NCBI GenBank assembly: GCA_934464705.1
Contig: CAKSKB010000007.1
Location: forward strand, 53,649-117,648
DNA: 64,000 bases
DNA from: an uncultured Clostridia bacterium
Lineage (GTDB): Bacteria > Bacillota > Clostridia > HGM11514
Direction of reading: 5' to 3'
The notes under the pieces: model-generated
Seen by the model: the letters and a program-made list of their open reading frames with translations, nothing else
Told to the model about the DNA's origin: nothing
The model's database searches: none
Made by a program: the position numbers and the translations under genes
In this document: in pieces, positions 17,501 to 26,091 of the stretch
Position numbering within the stretch: the first letter of the stretch is position 1
Layout of the letters: each line of letters opens with the position of its first letter

Positions 17501-19750
17501 TTCTCCGGGAACATCAATTTCGTCAAGAATATTCATGAAATAAAACTTGCCCCATTTTGTACCGGGAACCTCTATCGATTTCTTTGTTGTAACCTTATTT
17601 TCCTCTGCATTAAGAGCGCTTACGCGGCTGAACGCAATTGTATATTCGGTTGCAAGGCCGCCCTTTATATACATACTTTTAACAGCGTCCGCACCCCATC
17701 GCTGCGCACGGTTTGTCGGGTCATCATAGCCTATGGTTATCGGCTTGCTTTTATCACTTCCTTCAACCGAAGCAACTTTTACGAATGCGTCCGTTTTTTC
17801 ATCGTTCGGCCAGCGTGCAATTGTCATTGCGCTGCCGTTCATGAAAAACTCGGTTACCCACGGGTGCGAATATCCGCTGTCGGGAATATTATAAAGATTT
17901 TTTGCACCTGCTGCGCCGAGGTCAACCTGCACGAGCTTGGTTTTTGCGTAAGGGTCGATGATTCTGTTCAGGATATTTTCATCTGTAACCTTCTGAACCG
18001 TGCTCGGGTCAAGCTTCAAGCCGCCGCTGAATTTTGCACGCTCTCCGGGATACGAAGCAATTACTATAGGAGAGGTTTCTGTTCCCGAATTTGAAGAATC
18101 AAACGAAAGCGACGATGTTCTGTTATATGTGCCGCCCCTCAAATAAACCGTGATTGTGCCTTCATCGAGAAGGTCGTTATCTTTAAGCCTTTTAACCTCG
18201 CCTAAAGCCTCCTCGGGGGTCTTAAAGGGGTTATCTATTGTGCCGTCGGGGTTTGCGGAGCCTTCGGGCGAAACATAAAGCGTTACGCCGCCATCCTCCG
18301 AGGGTTTGATTACAACCGCAAGAGTTGCTTCTTTGTTTTCAATATTTACCGAAACAGTCTTTTTGCTTTTAAGTTCTATCTGACTTCCGTCATATGTAAC
18401 GGACTCGATTTCAAAGCCTTTTGCAGCCGTGATTGTCGCCTTATCTGCTGCGCCTACGGTTTTTACGGTCTTGCTTTCGGTGTAGGTTTCGCCGCCGTAT
18501 GTAACGGAAGCGTTTCCGCCCGAAATGTTTATTGAAAGATTATAGAAATCACCCTGCGTATAGGTTGCCGAAATTGTGCCGTCCTTTTCAACCGTATTAA
18601 GGTCAAGTTCATAAATCGACTTACCGGAAGCATCGGCAATTTCGGTAGGCTCTTCGTCGCTCTTTGTATATGTAAGCTTTTCGATGAGCGAATTTTCGGG
18701 CGCTTTTACGGTTACTTTTGCGTTCCTTTTGTCCTCAACCGCAAATGCTGTGCCGCTTTTTACCTTAACATTATCGTTATCTTTTCCAAAGTTAAGACTT
18801 TCGCTCGAAACGGTCATTGTTCCTTCGCCGATTTCCGATTTTATTGCGTGATACGGTACAGTTTCATTAAAGCTGATACCGCTTACATAAACATGACCGT
18901 CACCGTATCCGCCGATACCGGGATTAATAAAAATCGCTCTTCTGAGTGTTGCATACACGGATTTATCTGTTATTTCTTTACGGTCACTATCAGTAAATGA
19001 TTCAACAGCGAATGCAGCACCTGGAACCGCTCTTCCAACCGTGGAATTGCTTACTGTATTTGTTGTCTTAATTGCTGCTGCCTTCGCATGCCAGCTGTCA
19101 TTGCAGCCGTTTATGAATATCCTTGTATTTGAATCATTCATAAATCCGGTATAAATCTGAACCTGATAGAACCATACATTTATGTTCCATTCGGGATGTG
19201 TATTGGTATAGTAAATTACCGGTTCATATGTTCTGCCTACAGCGGTTCTTGCAAGGCCACCGTCCGCAGGCTCCCTCTGCAGCGTCATTCTTTCCTGATT
19301 ATTCCCGGTTCTTGAAATCTCATAGCCCGCCGTGCCGAACGCAGGCACACTTCCGCCACCTGAATTTCTGCTCATCTGGAGTTTGTTTACAGAATCTTTA
19401 ACGGAAAGTCCGTCATTTGCAACAACACCGTTTTCCATTACAACTTTCGGTGTTTCGCGGGTAATGCTTTGCGCCTTGCCTTCAAACACTGCCTCATAGG
19501 TGCTTGCGGAAGATACGGTTGCCTTGTTGTCCGTGACCTCAACCAAAGAACCGTCAACGGTAAACGACTTAACCTCGTTTGCCGCACCCGGAGTAAGCGT
19601 GAAGGTTACGCCATTTTCACCGTTTTCAAACGAAACCGAACCGTTGCCCCATACAGTCCCGGTTATCTCGCCGTCCGCCATTGCCGGAAAAACCGCCAGG
19701 CATGAAACAATCATAACCAAAACCAAAAACATTGATAATGTCTTTTTCAT
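14546..19750 (-). CDS. giant SLH-anchored parallel beta-helix surface protein
   Basis: 1734 residues. A signal peptide (MKKTLSMFLVLVMIV...AMADG) leads into a ~330-residue module shared with the neighbouring secreted protein. After a linker starting near residue 490 (LYVSPEGSANPDGT, IDNPFKTPEEAL), a long right-handed beta-helix begins (YLRGGTYN; repeated NxIxN-type rungs), as in polysaccharide lyases and GH-type beta-helix enzymes. Then come a FIVAR-like helical segment near 1330, a region of small beta domains, a Gly/Thr linker, and three SLH domains at the C-terminus (TRAEF, TRQEM and TRAQA motifs) for cell-wall attachment. It probably binds or depolymerises plant or host polysaccharide outside the cell; the substrate cannot be read. 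Last gene of its operon. Confidence 0.85.
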   Translation of the reverse strand: MKKTLSMFLVLVMIVSCLAVFPAMADGEITGTVWGNGSVSFENGENGVTFTLTPGAANEVKSFTVDGSLVEVTDNKATVSSASTYEAVFEGKAQSITRETPKVVMENGVVANDGLSVKDSVNKLQMSRNSGGGSVPAFGTAGYEISRTGNNQERMTLQREPADGGLARTAVGRTYEPVIYYTNTHPEWNINVWFYQVQIYTGFMNDSNTRIFINGCNDSWHAKAAAIKTTNTVSNSTVGRAVPGAAFAVESFTDSDRKEITDKSVYATLRRAIFINPGIGGYGDGHVYVSGISFNETVPYHAIKSEIGEGTMTVSSESLNFGKDNDNVKVKSGTAFAVEDKRNAKVTVKAPENSLIEKLTYTKSDEEPTEIADASGKSIYELDLNTVEKDGTISATYTQGDFYNLSINISGGNASVTYGGETYTESKTVKTVGAADKATITAAKGFEIESVTYDGSQIELKSKKTVSVNIENKEATLAVVIKPSEDGGVTLYVSPEGSANPDGTIDNPFKTPEEALGEVKRLKDNDLLDEGTITVYLRGGTYNRTSSLSFDSSNSGTETSPIVIASYPGERAKFSGGLKLDPSTVQKVTDENILNRIIDPYAKTKLVQVDLGAAGAKNLYNIPDSGYSHPWVTEFFMNGSAMTIARWPNDEKTDAFVKVASVEGSDKSKPITIGYDDPTNRAQRWGADAVKSMYIKGGLATEYTIAFSRVSALNAEENKVTTKKSIEVPGTKWGKFYFMNILDEIDVPGEYFIDNENKMLYFYPISDDIENSELVVSQLEDAVIKGEGAAWITLKDLDFAYSKMTPVNIKGNHITIDGCTVSDIGENAVTAVGTDITVKNCNIFDIAGNGINLECPEENREKLIPDGNRIINNRIHNTSRISQSVSYPVTIGYANGLEIANNEIYDCSGMAIRLWRANDVTIRDNEIYNALRYTSDNGAIYWGRDITTLGNRVLHNYIHDVGNEYGGYGTQGVFTDDCGSGPYMADNILYKAGTYAYKTNCGNYSKLENNLIIDTPNAGYFQVVPQSRYWLKVVGKWPNKDGSPDPWGQWTYNKGEQYMKNELWKEHYKGTQWENIFSDFSIDLYNQIKDLSNKEGTEDANKLLEFAAEHAPKNVNYFGENALFGTPVGYEAAIKGTNYSTAINDRSKAYFKDYGKDFSLTEEGLAAIRKSVPGFENISMEGIGLTSAVGGNKPNASALVLTKNADGIKLGYRFEDADSDHEGFTKVNWYVSDSENGEYTLIRDKHDRVLPLDDSLKGKFVYAELTVYDAQGLHGETVKSDAVNTDKTEDLSGALKEQLDEANRLLENVEKGESFGQIKEEDYNKLKSAVDNAKTADMETVISVKEAIGNFKSAINQKDGEVSGTLPIFSFMTDKTFEITDNSALKLEAGKALPKVTVSGYVTIDGTKQPATLTIPKGTVIEGSGFVTVNLFGEKASPSVSVEGEKITALKLTDEKINASADIELTVGGGFRKTVGYVNGTAVSLISGSNGYTKEKFESDGVKIKTTKLGEIVFYTKSANQTDDPTPDNPGGGGGGTTTKPSGNKGTNGFYSGETTNPSISNPFTDMVNHWAAADVLAMNKAGIVSGVSDTLFDPDRNITRAEFAAIIARALKLNDKTADYKDVSDEWFAPYVGASSDAGIISGYDGYFRPNDNITRQEMAVIIVNAYSYLEKQGANGGIDNFTDKAKIADWAKAAVDTASSVGLISGMGDGTFSPSANATRAQAASIVRRLLG

Positions 19751-19806
19751 GTCATTCTCCTTTATGTTTTGGGGAAAGGCGACCCTCTCCCCCTGTTTAC
19801 AGAACT

Positions 19807-21786
19807 TTATTTAAGGGTAAATGTCTGTTCATCGGCGCTTACGCTGCCGCCTGCATATTCGGCAAACGGAACATATGTATATTCATTGCCGCTAACCATT
19901 GCCGCGCCGAAAACTCTTATTCCGAAAGTTCCGGTCGTAACAAGCGATTTGCCGTCGGAATTATATGCGTTGAGCGTAAGCGCATGCCCTTCCGAGTCCT
20001 TAAGAATAATGCCTGTTTTGCTTGCATCGCCTTCAACCTTTGCATAAATTACAGCCGACGGCTGACCGTTATAGGTTGAATTTGCGATTACACTTGTTGA
20101 CGAAACCGCAGGCTTATTTTCAACAGAAGTTATCGGCTTGTAGTAAAGCTTTTGAGATGTACCGGAAACATAGTATTTATCCTTATTCTGAACCGTTATC
20201 TTCTTAATTCCGGAAGTGTTGCCGTCAAGCTTTATGCTGTGAACGAGATTATTATCCAAATACACATCATAACTGTCTGTGAATGTCTTGATAACCATCG
20301 TATGTGCGCCGGCGCTTCTTGCAACCGTAACCTCTTTTTCGCTGGCAACAGGCGTTCCGACATCCGCAACAAATTTATAGTTTTCGCTGTCGTAAAGCTT
20401 TAAGTATTCCGAAAGAATGCTTGCATCGTTATCCTTGAATGCAACAAGTCCGCCGGTTACGCCGTTATCGTAAAACTCGAATGTAACGGTGCTGTTTGCA
20501 TAAGGCGTAAGATATGAAATTTCCGTTTCACCCGATTTATCATAAGCGGCAAAATTGAATGCCTTTTCGTAACCTTCGGGAGTTTCGGGGGCTTTGTCTT
20601 CATATATAACAGTGATTGCGCCGTTTTCAGAAACACAAGGAATTGTATATACACCCTCCGCTGCCGTAAGAACATCATCGCCGAACTTAACTTCTTTTAC
20701 GGCCTTTCCGCTCGGGGCGGTAACGGTAAATGTTGCAGGACGGTTATCTTCAACTGCCAAAGCAACACCGTTTTTAACCTTTACGCTGTCATTGTCTTTT
20801 CCGAAGTTAAGGCTTTCGCTCGAAAATGTCATCTCGCCTTCGCCGATATTAGCGGTAACAGTGTGATAGGAAACCGTTTCTTCAAACCCAACACCGTGAA
20901 CATAAATCAATCCTCCGCCGCCTCCCGAATAGCCTCCGCAGCGGGAACCGTCAACCGTAATCTGGTCAAGCGTTGAGTAAGCGGACTTGTCGGTTATTTC
21001 CGCCCCGCCCTTTTGATTAATGGAGCTGACTGCAAACGGCGTAAGCGGAATTTTTGTAACCGCATCCTTCGCTATCCCTTTTTTTGTCAGGGTTTCGGAC
21101 ATAATCCGCCATGAGCTTTCGCAATTGTTGACAAATACCTTTTCGCTTCCGCCGTTCAAATATCCGGTATTGATATAGTAGCTGCCCCAAACATCGATGC
21201 CCCATGTTTTATGGGTGTTCATGAAGTAAAGCCCGGCTGTATAGCTTCTTCCCGATGCGACATTTACCAGACCGCCGTCGGAAACGCTTCGGTTAATCTC
21301 CCATTTTTCTTTCGATGTGCCTGCGCCGTCATTTCTTGAAAGCAGGTATCCGTACTGCCCCGCAACAGGCGTTGCAACGGGCTGTGTTTTGTCGGTATTT
21401 GAATTCCATTTTACAGTAAGATTATTAACCGAATCGGTTGCGGAAAGCCCGTTTTCAGCCACCGCACCGTTTTCCATAAGATACTTGATTTCTCTCGTTA
21501 CTTCCCCTGCTTTGCCCTCAAACACCGCTTCATAGGTGTTTGCGGAAGATACGGTTGCCTTGTTGTCCGTAACCTCAACTTCCGAGCCGTCAACCGTGAA
21601 GCTTTTGAGTTCATTTGCGGTGCCGGGTGTAAATGCGAAGGTTATGCCTTCCGTTCCCTCATTCACAGAAACGCTTCCGTTTCCGTAAACAGTGCCCGTA
21701 ATGCTGCCGTCAGCATATGCTGTTGGTACCAACAGCATACTTACAATTGTAAGTACGGTGAAAATAAGTGATAATTTTTTTAACAT
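19807..21786 (-). CDS. secreted modular protein sharing the N-terminal module of the SLH giant
   Basis: 659 residues with a signal peptide (MLKKLSLIFTVLTIV...AYADG). Residues ~28-340 are a clear paralogue of the same region in the SLH protein: both have ITGTV(W/Y)GNGSV, the FTVDGS block, SSESLNFGKDND, and (V/A)AVEDxR. The middle contains a lectin-like beta region (TVTFEFYDNGVTGG, YDVYLDNNLVHSI), and the last ~100 residues form an Ig-like domain also seen at the end of the secreted protein at 61686. No SLH domain, so it is probably released or held by other proteins. 56 nt before the SLH gene, same operon. I do not recognise the shared module; a glycan-binding role is a guess. Confidence 0.75.
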   Translation of the reverse strand: MLKKLSLIFTVLTIVSMLLVPTAYADGSITGTVYGNGSVSVNEGTEGITFAFTPGTANELKSFTVDGSEVEVTDNKATVSSANTYEAVFEGKAGEVTREIKYLMENGAVAENGLSATDSVNNLTVKWNSNTDKTQPVATPVAGQYGYLLSRNDGAGTSKEKWEINRSVSDGGLVNVASGRSYTAGLYFMNTHKTWGIDVWGSYYINTGYLNGGSEKVFVNNCESSWRIMSETLTKKGIAKDAVTKIPLTPFAVSSINQKGGAEITDKSAYSTLDQITVDGSRCGGYSGGGGGLIYVHGVGFEETVSYHTVTANIGEGEMTFSSESLNFGKDNDSVKVKNGVALAVEDNRPATFTVTAPSGKAVKEVKFGDDVLTAAEGVYTIPCVSENGAITVIYEDKAPETPEGYEKAFNFAAYDKSGETEISYLTPYANSTVTFEFYDNGVTGGLVAFKDNDASILSEYLKLYDSENYKFVADVGTPVASEKEVTVARSAGAHTMVIKTFTDSYDVYLDNNLVHSIKLDGNTSGIKKITVQNKDKYYVSGTSQKLYYKPITSVENKPAVSSTSVIANSTYNGQPSAVIYAKVEGDASKTGIILKDSEGHALTLNAYNSDGKSLVTTGTFGIRVFGAAMVSGNEYTYVPFAEYAGGSVSADEQTFTLK

Positions 21787-21807
21787 TTGTCTGATCCTCC
21801 TTAAAAA

Positions 21808-23529
21808 TTATAATTTTTTTATAACAAATCTGAATCTTGTATCATCCGAATACCACATCGGAAAATTCGTGTTCCAGATATTGTTGTAGAGATTTAAGTA
21901 TAAATCCTGCCCGGAAGGCGTAAGGTCATAATCAAGAAGCCTCTTTCCGAAAGGCGCCGCAAGGCAGGCATCAAGCGACTCTATTTCAAATTCATCATTT
22001 CTTACGCCTCGGTCAAACGCCGTTATAAGCGGACTGCCTGTTATGTCTTCGGGGTCAATCCACTGCCCCATTTTATGTATCTGCCACTTCTCGGAAAGCC
22101 CCGTAAATTTGAGCCATAACGCATGAGGCAGACGGTTTGCTTTTTTGCCGATCCAGTAAATCTCAAGATTTTCGCCCTCACGCTCAACCCACACCTTCGG
22201 AAGCCCGAATATTTTTTCCGTATAATCAGGAAACTCCAGAAGATAAATCTTTTTATTGCCTTTTTGCCACGAGGTTGTTGTCCATGTCCGAAGTTCCTCC
22301 TTCGGATAATCCGGAAGGTTTACTTTTGTAAAGTCCCATTCCTTCCATGAGCACATCGGCGGACGGATATATTTTTCCTTGTACCGCTCATAATCTTTTC
22401 TTGTAAAAAGTTCAAATTCCAGAAACAATCCGGGGTCATCGTCAATTTTTTCAAAGCCTTCAAGATTGGGTTCGCAAACACTGTAGCCGGTTGACGGAAC
22501 ACCCATAATTTTTTCGGCACATTCTAAATATTCACGCTGTTCCTCCCACGATTTTTCCATTATTATTCTGTCGGGGTCATCCTCGGTTTTTGAAAAGCTT
22601 TTAAGCGTCCAGCAGTCTATGTCCGGATAATATCTCTTAACGCACAGCCCCCATGTGTGCTCCGGCACAAGCAGAAGGCTGCCCGAAATATCGGGATCCG
22701 AATTAACGCCGCCTTTAATTTTCCGCATAAGCTCGCGGTATCTTCCGACCTTTTTCGGGTCCGTTCCCGCGCCGTGAATCCATGTATCGCCGATTTCCTT
22801 ATCTACAACGGGCAAATTTTCAGAATTTCTCAGCCTTTTTGCAACATCGTCAAGCGTTGAAGGAATTATCCTTGAACCCGGGTGATTTTCACGAAGCTCC
22901 GCATAAATTTTCCTTATAGCGTCGGCAGACTGCGGTCCGCAGTTGTCGCCCGTATGCCCGAAGCAAAGTATAAAATCGTCAAGCTCCGTTTCGGTTCCGT
23001 AGCCGCCGTCATACATAACGGTTATTTCCGAATCACCGCACCTCCACTTAAAAAGCGGCGGAACGGGCGGTATAGGCGTAGCGCCGTTCACGCCTATATG
23101 CAGAAATTCCACACCGTTTTTTTGAAGAATCGGCACCATTCCTATCGTGTGCCCCGGCACATCGGTCATTTTTGCGGCAACGGTGGTTTTCGAAAACCGC
23201 CTGTCAAGCTCTTTTGAAATCGAAAGCCCGTACGAAAACAGCTCTTCGTTCATAAGCTCGGTATGGGTTGTGAACGGGAGCGCATGCCATGCAATCACGC
23301 CGTCACGGATTGCCTTTTCAAGCGTGCCGTCGTCGGATTTAAGCGCCTCCCATATGAGCCACGAGCCGACCGTCCACACAAACGGTGTATCGCTGTCTTT
23401 CAATTCATACCCGAGTTTTATTGCCCTCGGGATAAATTCGTTTATATATCTGTTTACCACATTTTTTGAAAAATCAGTAAAACCTATATCAAGGTGTGTT
23501 TTGAATATCAGTAAAATGTCTTTTTGCAT
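21808..23529 (-). CDS. GH38-like DUF5054 family protein (putative glycosidase)
   Basis: 573 residues, no signal peptide, so probably cytoplasmic. The N-terminus has the alpha-mannosidase-like metal-site motif (LIFKTHLDIGFTDF) and downstream WTVGSWLIWEAL, TDVPGHTIGM and MYDGGYGTE, features of the DUF5054 group related to glycoside hydrolase family 38. The usual C-terminal beta domains of full GH38 enzymes appear reduced. It would trim oligosaccharides imported after extracellular breakdown. First gene of the operon with the two secreted proteins (21 nt gap) and divergent from an AraC regulator. Activity on mannose is not established. Confidence 0.7.
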   Translation of the reverse strand: MQKDILLIFKTHLDIGFTDFSKNVVNRYINEFIPRAIKLGYELKDSDTPFVWTVGSWLIWEALKSDDGTLEKAIRDGVIAWHALPFTTHTELMNEELFSYGLSISKELDRRFSKTTVAAKMTDVPGHTIGMVPILQKNGVEFLHIGVNGATPIPPVPPLFKWRCGDSEITVMYDGGYGTETELDDFILCFGHTGDNCGPQSADAIRKIYAELRENHPGSRIIPSTLDDVAKRLRNSENLPVVDKEIGDTWIHGAGTDPKKVGRYRELMRKIKGGVNSDPDISGSLLLVPEHTWGLCVKRYYPDIDCWTLKSFSKTEDDPDRIIMEKSWEEQREYLECAEKIMGVPSTGYSVCEPNLEGFEKIDDDPGLFLEFELFTRKDYERYKEKYIRPPMCSWKEWDFTKVNLPDYPKEELRTWTTTSWQKGNKKIYLLEFPDYTEKIFGLPKVWVEREGENLEIYWIGKKANRLPHALWLKFTGLSEKWQIHKMGQWIDPEDITGSPLITAFDRGVRNDEFEIESLDACLAAPFGKRLLDYDLTPSGQDLYLNLYNNIWNTNFPMWYSDDTRFRFVIKKL

Positions 23530-23571
23530 CTTTAATCCCCATTATTTGTTAAAATGATTTTGAAATTTATA

Positions 23572-23600
23572 TTGACAAAAGAATTTTTGTGTGCTATATT
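23572..23600 (+). promoter_or_regulatory. sigma-A-type promoter of the AraC regulator
   Basis: TTGACA (23572-23577), 17-bp spacer, TATATT (23595-23600). It reads rightward to the AraC gene at 23705, leaving a leader of about 95 nt. The same intergenic region must also hold the leftward promoter of the DUF5054 operon, for which I see only AT-rich candidates. Confidence 0.75.
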
Positions 23601-23704
23601 TAATTCAACCGTAATATTATCATAACTTATTTTTTAAGGCTGCGCAACTTGTATATTGATATAAAAATTCAGTATATTGATATTGTTGGCAAAGAGGTGC
23701 AATT

Positions 23705-24550
23705 ATGAAAAACTGCAAACTGCTTAAAAGCGAATATCATCTTGACTGGCCTGAGGGCTTCCGCTGCCGTTTTATAACAAGCGACACGGAAAAAGAGGTG
23801 CTTCACACGCACGAGTATTATGAAATTTTTCTTACCCTGACCGATCGGACAAAGCATTCCGTCAACGGTTCGGTAGAATTTTTAAGGCGCGGAACTCTTG
23901 TTTTTATCCGACCGTCGGATGTACATTCCTACGGTCATGAGCAGTCGTCTTACAGCTTTATAAACCTTTCATTTTCGGGCGAAATAGCGGACAGTCTTTT
24001 TCTTTACTTAGGAAAGGAATTCCCGTCACGGAGCATACTCTCCGCAAAACAGCCGCCAAAAGCGCTTCTTTCGGAGGCGGACTGTCAGAGAGTACAAAAA
24101 CTTATGCGAAAAATCAACTCTCTTCCTTATAATAACAGCCGAAAGAAAAATTTGTACTGCAAGTCGCTCATCGCCACGCTCTGCACCGACTACTTTGCAC
24201 GCCGCACCGAAGAATCGGAAGAAATTCCGAAATGGCTTTCAGACCTTATGAAAAGGATGCAGGAATACAAGTATTTTTCGGAAGGACTTGACGCCATGGT
24301 GCGCCTCAGCGGCAAAACCCAGGAGCACCTTTCAAGAAGCATGAAAAAATACTGCGGTCAGACAACCACGGAATTTATAAACAACCTGCGCCTTAACCAT
24401 GCGGCAAACCTGATAATGAACTCAAACCTGTCCGTAACCGACATCTGTTTTGAATCCGGCTTTAACAACACCGGCTGGTTTTTTACATGTTTCAAAAAGC
24501 AGTTCGGTGTTTCTCCCACAAAATTTAAAAAAATGCAAGTTCACGGATAA
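23705..24550 (+). CDS. AraC-family transcriptional regulator
   Basis: 281 residues: a cupin-like sensor at the N-terminus (HTHEYYEIFLTL near 35; IRPSDVHSYG near 75) and two C-terminal helix-turn-helix motifs (LSVTDICFESGFNNTGWFF, followed by FKKQFGVSPTKFKK). Divergently placed from the DUF5054/surface-protein operon, which is its likely target, with a sugar or oligosaccharide as likely effector. Confidence 0.9.
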   Translation: MKNCKLLKSEYHLDWPEGFRCRFITSDTEKEVLHTHEYYEIFLTLTDRTKHSVNGSVEFLRRGTLVFIRPSDVHSYGHEQSSYSFINLSFSGEIADSLFLYLGKEFPSRSILSAKQPPKALLSEADCQRVQKLMRKINSLPYNNSRKKNLYCKSLIATLCTDYFARRTEESEEIPKWLSDLMKRMQEYKYFSEGLDAMVRLSGKTQEHLSRSMKKYCGQTTTEFINNLRLNHAANLIMNSNLSVTDICFESGFNNTGWFFTCFKKQFGVSPTKFKKMQVHG

Positions 24551-24567
24551 AAAATTGCAAAAAAATA

Positions 24568-24596
24568 TTGAAATCGGATTTTAATTGTGATATAAT
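24568..24596 (+). promoter_or_regulatory. sigma-A-type promoter of gdhA
   Basis: TTGAAA (24568-24573), 17-bp spacer, TATAAT (24591-24596), 33 nt before the gdhA ATG. Confidence 0.8.
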
Positions 24597-24629
24597 GGTA
24601 TTAGATTTTCTATATTGGAGGTTTTACTT

Positions 24630-25973
24630 ATGTCATATGTTCAAAGAGTTTTGGACGAGCTCAAAGCCAAGAACCCCGCTCAGCCCGAATTTATACAGGC
24701 TGCAACAGAGGTTCTCACAACACTTGAACCGGTTATCGAAAAGCATCCGGAATTTGAAAAGGCTGCGCTTTTGGAAAGAATTGTCGAGCCGGAAAGACAG
24801 ATTATGTTCAGAGTGCCGTGGGTTGACGATAACGGAAGCGTTCATGTAAACCGCGGTTTCAGAGTTCAGTTTAACAGCGCTATCGGACCCTACAAGGGCG
24901 GTATCAGACTTCATCCTTCGGTTAACCTCGGAATTATCAAGTTCCTCGGTTTTGAACAGGTATTTAAAAACTCGCTCACAACGCTTCCTATCGGCGGCGG
25001 CAAGGGCGGCAGCGATTTCGACCCCAAGGGCAAATCCGACAACGAAGTTATGGCTTTCTGCCAGAGCTTTATGACAGAGCTTTACAGACACATCGGAGCG
25101 GACACTGATGTTCCCGCAGGCGATATCGGCACAGGCGCAAGAGAAATCGGCTATATGTTCGGTCAGTACAAGAGAATCAGAGACTGCTACGAAGGCGTTC
25201 TCACCGGAAAAGGCCTTACATGGGGCGGCTCTCTGGCAAGAACCGAAGCTACAGGCTACGGTCTTGTTTACTTCGCAAACGAAATGCTCAAGGACCTCAA
25301 CACATCGTTTGAAGGCAAAACCGTTGTTATCTCAGGTTCGGGCAATGTTGCAATCTACGCAACCGAAAAGGCTCAGTCACTCGGCGCAAAGGTTGTTGCT
25401 CTTTCCGACTCCAACGGTTACATATATGACGAAAACGGCATAGACCTCAAAGCCGTTAAGGAAATCAAAGAGGTTAAGAGAGGCAGAATTAAAGAGTATC
25501 TCGAATATCATCCCAAAGCTAAGTACACTGAGGGCAAGGGTATCTGGACAATCAAGTGCGACATCGCTCTCCCTTGTGCAACCCAAAACGAACTTCTTAT
25601 CGATGACGCAAAAGCACTCGTTGCAAACGGATGCTTCCTCGTTGCGGAAGGCGCTAATATGCCTACAACTCTCGACGCTACCGAATATCTCCAGAATAAC
25701 GGAGTTTACTTTGCTCCCGGCAAAGCTGCAAATGCAGGCGGCGTAGCAACATCAGCTCTGGAAATGAGCCAGAACTCCCAGAGACTTTCATGGTCGTTTG
25801 AAGAAGTTGACGAAAAGCTTCACAACATTATGATTACAATCTACAAAAACGCACGCACAGCCGCAAGCGAATACGGCAAGGAATTCGGCGGAAAGGCCGA
25901 CCTCGTATCCGGTGCAAACATTGCAGGCTTCTTAAAGGTTGCCGACGCAATGATGGCTCAGGGCGTTTGCTAA
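24630..25973 (+). CDS. gdhA: glutamate dehydrogenase, bacterial hexameric type
   Basis: 447 residues, matching NADP-type GdhA. The ATG at 24630 follows GGAGG; a TTG 15 bases upstream lies in the ribosome site and is rejected. Family motifs: FRVPWVDDNGSVHVNRGFR, GPYKGGIRLHP, the catalytic-Lys region IGGGKGGSDFDP, DVPAGDIGTG and the nucleotide site VVISGSGNVAIYA. It assimilates ammonium into 2-oxoglutarate in the cytoplasm. Codon use is strikingly different from the flanking SIR2 gene and fits a highly expressed housekeeping gene. Single-gene unit with its own promoter and terminator. Confidence 0.96.
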   Translation: MSYVQRVLDELKAKNPAQPEFIQAATEVLTTLEPVIEKHPEFEKAALLERIVEPERQIMFRVPWVDDNGSVHVNRGFRVQFNSAIGPYKGGIRLHPSVNLGIIKFLGFEQVFKNSLTTLPIGGGKGGSDFDPKGKSDNEVMAFCQSFMTELYRHIGADTDVPAGDIGTGAREIGYMFGQYKRIRDCYEGVLTGKGLTWGGSLARTEATGYGLVYFANEMLKDLNTSFEGKTVVISGSGNVAIYATEKAQSLGAKVVALSDSNGYIYDENGIDLKAVKEIKEVKRGRIKEYLEYHPKAKYTEGKGIWTIKCDIALPCATQNELLIDDAKALVANGCFLVAEGANMPTTLDATEYLQNNGVYFAPGKAANAGGVATSALEMSQNSQRLSWSFEEVDEKLHNIMITIYKNARTAASEYGKEFGGKADLVSGANIAGFLKVADAMMAQGVC

Positions 25974-25986
25974 AATATTATAAATA

Positions 25987-26021
25987 CTACAAAACGACTC
26001 CTTCGGGAGTCGTTTTTGTAG
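25987..26021 (+). terminator. gdhA terminator
   Basis: AAAACGACTCC, TTCG loop, GGAGTCGTTTTT. A strong tetraloop hairpin with a T run. Confidence 0.93.
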
Positions 26022-26091
26022 ATTTTTTGTTAAAACATGGTTAATATACAAAAGCGTCTTTTTAAAAAACAAATTAGTGGAGAATGAAAAA

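Noticed and set aside
16874..18094. 406-codon plus-strand ORF
   Set aside because: Lies wholly antisense to the beta-helix of the SLH giant, Cys-rich and of low plausibility as a protein.
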